NCBI GenBank assembly: GCA_019429205.1
Contig: JAHYIT010000028.1
Span: 1 to 45,333 of the forward strand
DNA from: Mariniphaga sp.
GTDB lineage: Bacteria; Bacteroidota; Bacteroidia; Bacteroidales; Prolixibacteraceae
DNA length: 45,333 nt
Reading direction: 5' to 3'
In this document: one piece after another, positions 42,201 to 45,333 of the stretch
Numbering within the stretch: the stretch's first letter is position 1
Layout of the letters: each line of letters begins with the position of its first letter
Translations under genes and position numbers: made by a program
The notes under the pieces: model-generated
Seen by the model: only the letters and a program-made list of their open reading frames with translations
Told to the model about the DNA's origin: nothing
Database searches by the model: none

Positions 42201-43727
42201 TTTACCACCCTGGCCGACAGCGGTCAGGTATCTGTTATCGTGAGAGGCGTGCCTGGAGACCAAACGCTTTTGAAAGATATTGTTGATGTTACAACGCGAA
42301 TGTTGATAGGAGTGCGTACGATTTCTCTGAATTACAGTATAAACGGAGGTACCGTTTTGCCGGGCTACCTGCCTGAGCCGCGGTTGTTTGGAGCAGGGGC
42401 ATATTATCCTGAGAGCGAAATGTTTGGAAGAAATTTACCCGGTAGTTTTGCTCCGGGATTTCCATTCCTTGCAGGCTGGCAGGATTACAGCTTTGCACGG
42501 CGGGCTGCAGAAAATGGTTGGGTAACAACCGATTCAACCCTGAATATGCCATACCTTTTCACCAAAAATGAAAGATTCAGCCTGCGAACTACCATTGAAC
42601 CGCTTCCCGATTTACGCATTGATGTTACGGCTGATCGCTCATTCTCAAAAAATATAACTGAGTTTTACAATTACAATCCTTCTTCTGGTGAATTCAGGGC
42701 CAACAGTTTTTCTGAAACCGGAAACTTTAGCATGTCAACTTTAACATGGGGAACTGCTTTTTTTGCCATGGGAAAAGAAGAGGTTCACCAGAGTGAAGCG
42801 TTTGATAACTTTAAGGAATATCGTGAAATAATAGCGAACCGGCTAGCGGCACGGCGTAATCCGAATAACGGGTTTGGATATGATCCATCCAAACGTCATC
42901 CGGAAACCGGATACCCCGATGGTTACGGGCCCAACTCAGTGGAAGTAATGGTTCCGGCGTTTTTAGCTGCTTTTCAGAATAAAGATCCACACACTGTTTC
43001 TCTTGGCCTTTTCCCGTCAATCCGGTTTATTCGACCCAACTGGAGAATTCAGTATGAAGGAATGGTTTCAAAAATCCCGGGGCTAAACCGTATTATGCGA
43101 TCGCTGAATTTTACACATTCCTACCGCTCAAGCTATAATGTGGGATCGTTTATTACCAATCTGAACTACGAAGAACAAGCCGACGGCTTCAGCTATGTGC
43201 GCGATATTGCCAATAACTTTATCACACCTTATGATTTTAATTCGGTGAGTATTACAGAAACATTCAGCCCGCTGATTAACATGGATATCATGTGGCATAA
43301 CGATCTCACAACCCGCGGAGAAATAAAACGGTCTAGAAATCTCACCCTTTCGTTTGCCAATAATCAATTATCCGAAATGCTTAGTGATGAATATACGGTT
43401 GGTATGGGTTATCGTTTTACGCAAATGGACCTTATCATTAAAACCAAAAACTCGCAGCAGGCCTATTCAAACGATTTAAACCTGCGGGCAGACCTTTCGT
43501 ATCGAAAAAACAAAACCGTATTGCGGAAAATTGTTGAAAACGACGACCAGATTACTGCCGGTCAAAGTGCTTTCACCATTAAAACCACTGCCGATTATAT
43601 GCTCAGCGACCGTTTTCAGCTTCGGGTATTTTTCGATAAAGTGTTGAATAATCCGTTTACACAGCTTTCGTTCCCCACTTCTAATACCAATCTTGGAGTA
43701 AGTTTCCGTTTTACTTTGGCACAGTAA
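36213..43727 (+). CDS. sprA: type 9 secretion system outer-membrane translocon SprA
   Basis: The 2504-residue exported protein has an N-terminal signal (about 7-29, ending VAANSS) and the length typical of SprA, the giant single-chain 36-strand barrel through which T9SS cargo leaves the cell. Internal features fit the family: repeated PQTLILKLIKG- and VKVTAGGRELMENVDYTVDY-type segments, IEFWMMDPFV, VEVWVNEMRLSDF, and a strand-rich C-terminal half ending FRFTLAQ. A short Gln run (QQQQQQ at about 1932) lies in a variable loop. The frame is uninterrupted. It starts 7 bases after ruvA, an order seen in other Bacteroidota. It implies that T9SS cargo with C-terminal sorting domains exists elsewhere in the genome. 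Confidence 0.96.
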   Translation: MRLARFLLKLNLYCLLASLLAFAVSNVAANSSVNFFTFDQPQDTIGRDTIGPLPFPFKDQPAFGIPSQDSTKIFLSKPSNINFEIEYDSETGQYIFYEKIGRLNYRLPQAMSLDDYIDYDFEKSVRDYWRQRSRIHEMDQRGSLIPQLTIGGEAFNRVFGGNVVNIQPQGYVEVSFGYQVNTTENPAIPERLRRVPTFDFDEKIQMNVMGQIGTKMNMRVNYNTEATFDYENKMNLEYTGDEDEIIKRIEAGNVSLPLNGSLITGASNLFGVKTEMQFGKLTVTTLFSQHKGETQTVETEGGAQITNYEISAANYDANRHFFLSQYFRDNYDKWLRNTAVPLSPISINKIEIWVTNKSNNFLESRNIIAFQDLGEHNPHIYNNLTQFQETTGMPYPENIFPHNDANGLYYEMANTYGDIRSTQNITSVMAQFGSGFMGGQDYEKIEQARKLSPSEYTVNERLGYISLNTSLNSDEILAVAFSYTSNGKIFQVGEFSTDGVSAPQTLILKLIKGTNLSPSLPTWDLMMKNIYNLDAYQLTRENFILNVVYQNDSTGTYINYLPEGRLNGHILLEVMNLDKLNKQLDPYKDGVFDYIEGITVNSNRGRIIFPVLEPFGSHLADSIQDPALIEKYTFQSLYDSTQVYAEQDAEHNKFRLVGSYKGASGSDIAINSFNLAQGSVKVTAGGRELMENVDYTVDYTLGRVRIINQALLEAGTPIQVSTESEDMFTMQRKTLLGTHANYAFSDNFNIGATALFMQERPLTQKVDYGEDPISNLMVGMDARYSTQSMFLTKAVDALPFYSTNTPSTIDVEAEIAKLIPGHSSVIEKSGNAYIDDFEGTKTTIDLKARQSWSLASTPQLQNDLFPEGNLTNQLEYGFNRAKLAFYIIDPLFLRNNSLTPNHIKNDADQQSNHFVREVFEKEIFPAKESPVGQPTNIPVFDLAYYPEERGPYNFDTYPSPYSAGVNPDGSLAAPETRWGGIMRQIQTSDFETSNIEFIEFWMMDPFVYDTLGMHNGGDLYFNLGEISEDILKDGRKSFEQGLPTSELVTNADTTVWGRVSTLQSLVNAFVNDPNSRRYQDIGLDGLSDDDERSFFSDYLDQLRDLVYDDVFEKYFNDPSSDNFHYYRGSNFDANEVGILERYKNFNGPDGNSPTTEMSPESYPTAASSIPDMEDINNDNTLNENERYYQYKVNIRKQDMQLGSNYITDVKESRVQLKNGQIGEVKWYQFKIPVRDPDQVFGNIRDFKSIRFLRMYLRGFEDPVILRFATLDLVRADWRRYSRHIGEPEVTSPNAGFDVSAVNIEENGSRAPVNYILPPGISRVIDPANPQLRQLNEQSMVLKVTELEQGDARAAYKPLYMDFRRYKRLKLEVHAEEMPDYPLKDDELHFFIRLGSDYNFNYYEYEIPLKLTPAGRYNGEIEADRYIVWPDENRLDIPLEIFTDLKLNRNADMRMAGSSIGIQDIYEGVHRGWNKDKNRIKIKGSPNLSNVQVVMMGIRHKKGQLNTGPKAVEVWVNEMRLSDFDESGGWAANARATARLADLGSITVAGRTRSVGFGSISQNINSRALEDLSEIDVATSIDLGRFFPEKAGVRLPMYYGYSRSVRNPQYNPLDPDIELDKSLERAETQQIRDSIKFISQDLVERKSLNFTNVRVEPQREQTKARVYDPENFSVSYSYNEIFRRNVNTEYNLDKTYRGMFSYNYSARPTLVEPFKKVGLLQKGPLKLIGDFNFYPLPTQISYRTDLSRRYHEIQTRNITNPQFVLPATYEKDFLWNRFFDLRYDLTRSVKFDFSSRATSRIDEPQGRINRDMDEYQMLRDSILTNLWDLGRPTLYNHNVNISYTLPINRIQMLNFISSTVRYQGTYDWQAGPITADTIRLGNRVQNSRNIQLTGNVNLQSLYNKVPYFQELNQKFRRTGGSRYSMNRQSAGGRAQQQQQQPERKVEQTYNGSINLRPNQPQTIVHKLNTRKVRVTATKENGEAVRGRTNIVDANTVEFTTLADSGQVSVIVRGVPGDQTLLKDIVDVTTRMLIGVRTISLNYSINGGTVLPGYLPEPRLFGAGAYYPESEMFGRNLPGSFAPGFPFLAGWQDYSFARRAAENGWVTTDSTLNMPYLFTKNERFSLRTTIEPLPDLRIDVTADRSFSKNITEFYNYNPSSGEFRANSFSETGNFSMSTLTWGTAFFAMGKEEVHQSEAFDNFKEYREIIANRLAARRNPNNGFGYDPSKRHPETGYPDGYGPNSVEVMVPAFLAAFQNKDPHTVSLGLFPSIRFIRPNWRIQYEGMVSKIPGLNRIMRSLNFTHSYRSSYNVGSFITNLNYEEQADGFSYVRDIANNFITPYDFNSVSITETFSPLINMDIMWHNDLTTRGEIKRSRNLTLSFANNQLSEMLSDEYTVGMGYRFTQMDLIIKTKNSQQAYSNDLNLRADLSYRKNKTVLRKIVENDDQITAGQSAFTIKTTADYMLSDRFQLRVFFDKVLNNPFTQLSFPTSNTNLGVSFRFTLAQ

Positions 43728-43746
43728 AAAGTAAATCTTAATTTTG
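43715..43746 (+). promoter_or_regulatory. promoter of the thioesterase-menF pair
   Basis: TTTG (43715-43718), 20 bases, then TAATTTTG (43739-43746) is an exact Bacteroidota-type promoter that begins inside the end of sprA. It lies 22 bases before the thioesterase ATG. Confidence 0.75.
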
Positions 43747-43747
43747 G

Positions 43748-43764
43748 GTTCATTTTTCATGAAC
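43748..43764. repeat. hairpin in the leader of the thioesterase gene
   Basis: GTTCAT and ATGAAC form a perfect 6-bp inverted repeat around TTTTC, right after the -7 box. It may be an operator or mRNA stem. A weak terminator for sprA is the alternative; no T-tract follows. Confidence 0.4.
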
Positions 43765-43768
43765 TGTT

Positions 43769-44203
43769 ATGGATTTAAGTTTGCTGAATTTAAATACTCC
43801 ACTTCAAATTATTAACCAGGGGATGAAGGAAAGTCTGATTGGAAACCTTGGTATTGAAGTTACTTTAACAGGTGATGGACTGGTAGAAGGTTTTCTGCTT
43901 CTCTCGAAAAAAAACAGCCGCCCCGATGGTATTCTGCACGGCGGCGCCAACCTGGCACTGGCCGAAACACTGGCCGGTTTGGGTAGTATGTTAATGGTTA
44001 ATTTAAAAGAATATGATGTTTTGGGAACACAGGTTTCAGGGAACCACACCGGCGTTTTAATAATAGGAAAAGCGTTGGCCGAAGCAAAAATTATCCATCG
44101 CGGAAACAAGACCCACATCTGGAATGTTGATGTAAAAAATGAAGAAGGCCGGTTGATTTCAACTGTCCGTGTTACAAATATGATTGTAAAAAGGAATGAC
44201 TGA
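43769..44203 (+). CDS. hotdog-fold thioesterase (PaaI/MenI-like)
   Basis: The 144-residue protein is a PaaI-family hotdog thioesterase. It contains the active-site region RPDGILHGGANLALAETLAG (catalytic Glu in the helix after HGG) and a VSGNHTGVLIIGKALAEA strand pair. These enzymes hydrolyse acyl-CoA thioesters. Because it overlaps the isochorismate synthase gene by 8 bases, the best guess is 1,4-dihydroxy-2-naphthoyl-CoA hydrolase (MenI) of menaquinone synthesis; substrate choice cannot be read from sequence alone. Confidence 0.85.
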   Translation: MDLSLLNLNTPLQIINQGMKESLIGNLGIEVTLTGDGLVEGFLLLSKKNSRPDGILHGGANLALAETLAGLGSMLMVNLKEYDVLGTQVSGNHTGVLIIGKALAEAKIIHRGNKTHIWNVDVKNEEGRLISTVRVTNMIVKRND

Positions 44204-45333
44204 TACAAAAGATTTTGCCCTGTTTATAGACAAACTCGTAGCAAAAAACTGTCCGTTTGCCTTGTGGTCTATGCCTGGAAGCAACACCCCTGAAATTCTT
44301 GTGGCCGACAAGGAAAAAATTGTTTACCCCGCTCATTTCAGGAAACTTAACGGACAGGAGGGTTTTGTTTTTGCACCTTATCAGATAAATGAAAAGGCCC
44401 CGTTGGTTATTTTAAAACCGGGCACCTACAAAAAGGGTTTAAGCGAGATTTTAAAAATCAATTGTAAAAATATCCCCGGAAACCAGGTTGCAGAAGTTCA
44501 GCCTGCGGCACCTTTTATCATTTCCCATAATGAATATTTAACGGATATTGAGAATACCATCAGCGAAATAAAAAGTACAAAACTCGCCAAAGTTATCGTA
44601 TCCCGGTTAATTCTATCTGCCCGCAAAAACGAATCGATAGGTGAGGTTTACCAGCAATTATTTCAGCAAACGCCAAATGCTTTTGTTTACCTGGTAAATC
44701 TTCCGGCCAACGGAAACGGACTTCCGAAAGCCGGCTTGTGGATGGGTGCCACTCCTGAAGTTTTGCTGCGTTCGGAAGTCAAAACACTGGAAACAGTGTC
44801 GCTGGCCGGAACACAGTCGCGGCGAAACGATAACGATTATAGCTGGCATACCAAGGAAATTGAAGAACAGGCTTTCGTTTCGCGTTACCTGCTCGATGTT
44901 TTCTATAAATTCAACATCCATCCATACACCACGCAAGGCCCCGAAACACTGGAAAGCGGAAAGGTAGCACATCTGGCCACCAGTTTCCGGTTTGCAGCCA
45001 AGAAGCTGGAAGCCAACCTTGGCGATTTTTTAGCTGAATTGCATCCAACTCCGGCGGTATGCGGTTACCCCAAATTTAAAGCAGCGAAATTCATTCCCAA
45101 AATTGAAAAACACGACCGCCGTTACTACTCTGGTTATCTCGGTCCGTGGCGCCTGAACGGCGATGTGGGATTATTCGTAAATTTGCGTTGTATGGAAATT
45201 TTACCGCAACACTATATTTTGTATTCCGGGGGCGGAATTACAGCACGCTCGGTTCCGGAAGACGAATGGGAGGAAACCAACAAAAAAGCGACCACCTTGT
45301 TGTCGGCCATTGAAACAGAGATCGGAAGAGCAC
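44196..45333 (+). CDS. menF: isochorismate synthase, 3' end missing
   Basis: The frame starts at ATG 44196, sharing ATGACTGA with the stop of the thioesterase gene, and runs off the window (about 379 codons, nearly full length). The C-terminal chorismate-binding domain is clear: KLAKVIVSRL, LAGTQSRRND, EIEEQAFVSRYL, LHPTPAVCGYPK and RRYYSGYLGPW, then the LYSGGGITARSVPEDEWEE signature. It turns chorismate into isochorismate for menaquinone. The final residues (from about EIGRA) are translated from adapter sequence and are not real. Confidence 0.92.
   Translation, partial: MTDTKDFALFIDKLVAKNCPFALWSMPGSNTPEILVADKEKIVYPAHFRKLNGQEGFVFAPYQINEKAPLVILKPGTYKKGLSEILKINCKNIPGNQVAEVQPAAPFIISHNEYLTDIENTISEIKSTKLAKVIVSRLILSARKNESIGEVYQQLFQQTPNAFVYLVNLPANGNGLPKAGLWMGATPEVLLRSEVKTLETVSLAGTQSRRNDNDYSWHTKEIEEQAFVSRYLLDVFYKFNIHPYTTQGPETLESGKVAHLATSFRFAAKKLEANLGDFLAELHPTPAVCGYPKFKAAKFIPKIEKHDRRYYSGYLGPWRLNGDVGLFVNLRCMEILPQHYILYSGGGITARSVPEDEWEETNKKATTLLSAIETEIGRA
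45319..45333. other. sequencing adapter at the contig end
   Basis: The last 15 bases, AGATCGGAAGAGCAC, are exactly the start of the Illumina TruSeq adapter. They sit at the very end of the sequence and interrupt menF shortly before its expected stop. This is very probably untrimmed adapter, not genome. Confidence 0.93.

Noticed and set aside
1-45333. tRNA, rRNA, CRISPR array or insertion sequence
   Set aside because: No cloverleaf-like sequence, regularly spaced repeats or transposase was found in the gaps or frames.

Overview
The window looks like one contig from a Bacteroidota bacterium. The signs are a full-length type 9 secretion translocon gene (sprA), a fused ccsBA cytochrome-maturation gene, many TAnnTTTG promoter boxes, almost no Shine-Dalgarno sites and an AT-rich composition. 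An anaerobic or nitrate-respiring member of the Marinilabiliales/Prolixibacteraceae would fit, but that family-level placement is inference. The last 15 bases are identical to the start of the Illumina TruSeq adapter, so the right end is an assembly artefact.

Layout. 1-5.8 kb: a partial unknown gene, a FISUMP-domain protein, a small unknown gene, comM, a DUF438/hemerythrin/PAS protein with a DUF1858/DUF2249 partner, and an overlapping antitoxin/PIN-toxin pair. 5.9-9.5 kb: a nitric-oxide block with a quinol-type NO reductase, the di-iron repair protein Ric and a divergent NsrR-like Rrf2 regulator. 9.5-15.8 kb: ccsBA, a seven-heme NapC/NirT-type membrane cytochrome, a b-type cytochrome and a seven-heme membrane-anchored cytochrome; the last pair resembles the Geobacter CbcBA quinol oxidase. 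15.9-19.2 kb and 24.6-28.9 kb: two diverged copies of a five-gene module made of a Crp/Fnr regulator, a collagen-stalked cytochrome lipoprotein, a monoheme lipoprotein, a DUF5777 beta-barrel and a small cytochrome c. Between the copies, on the + strand, lie a polytopic membrane protein, a tetraheme lipoprotein, a Tat-exported 4x[4Fe-4S] protein and an NrfD-type quinone subunit. 29.1-32.9 kb: hemN, a HemY-type protoporphyrinogen oxidase and hemH. 33.0-45.3 kb: a leucyl aminopeptidase, then pdxA-ruvA-sprA, then a hotdog thioesterase and a truncated isochorismate synthase (menaquinone pathway).

How it may work together. About 16 kb carries 30 c-type heme motifs (two of them CX3CH), the maturation factor for attaching them, heme-synthesis genes, menaquinone genes and two candidate quinone-linked membrane modules. 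The most interesting reading is a duplicated outer-membrane cytochrome system: barrel, collagen-stalked cytochrome lipoprotein and small carriers, fed from menaquinol by the inner-membrane modules. One copy carries a six-heme head; the other has a two-heme head fused to an ethylbenzene-dehydrogenase-like heme-binding domain. The regulator of copy 1 is broken by a clean 268-bp deletion, while copy 2 keeps an intact one. Crp/Fnr-like boxes sit next to both copies and before the + strand module. Extracellular electron exchange is a hypothesis; no terminal reductase other than NO reductase (no NrfA, NosZ or nitrate reductase) is in the window.
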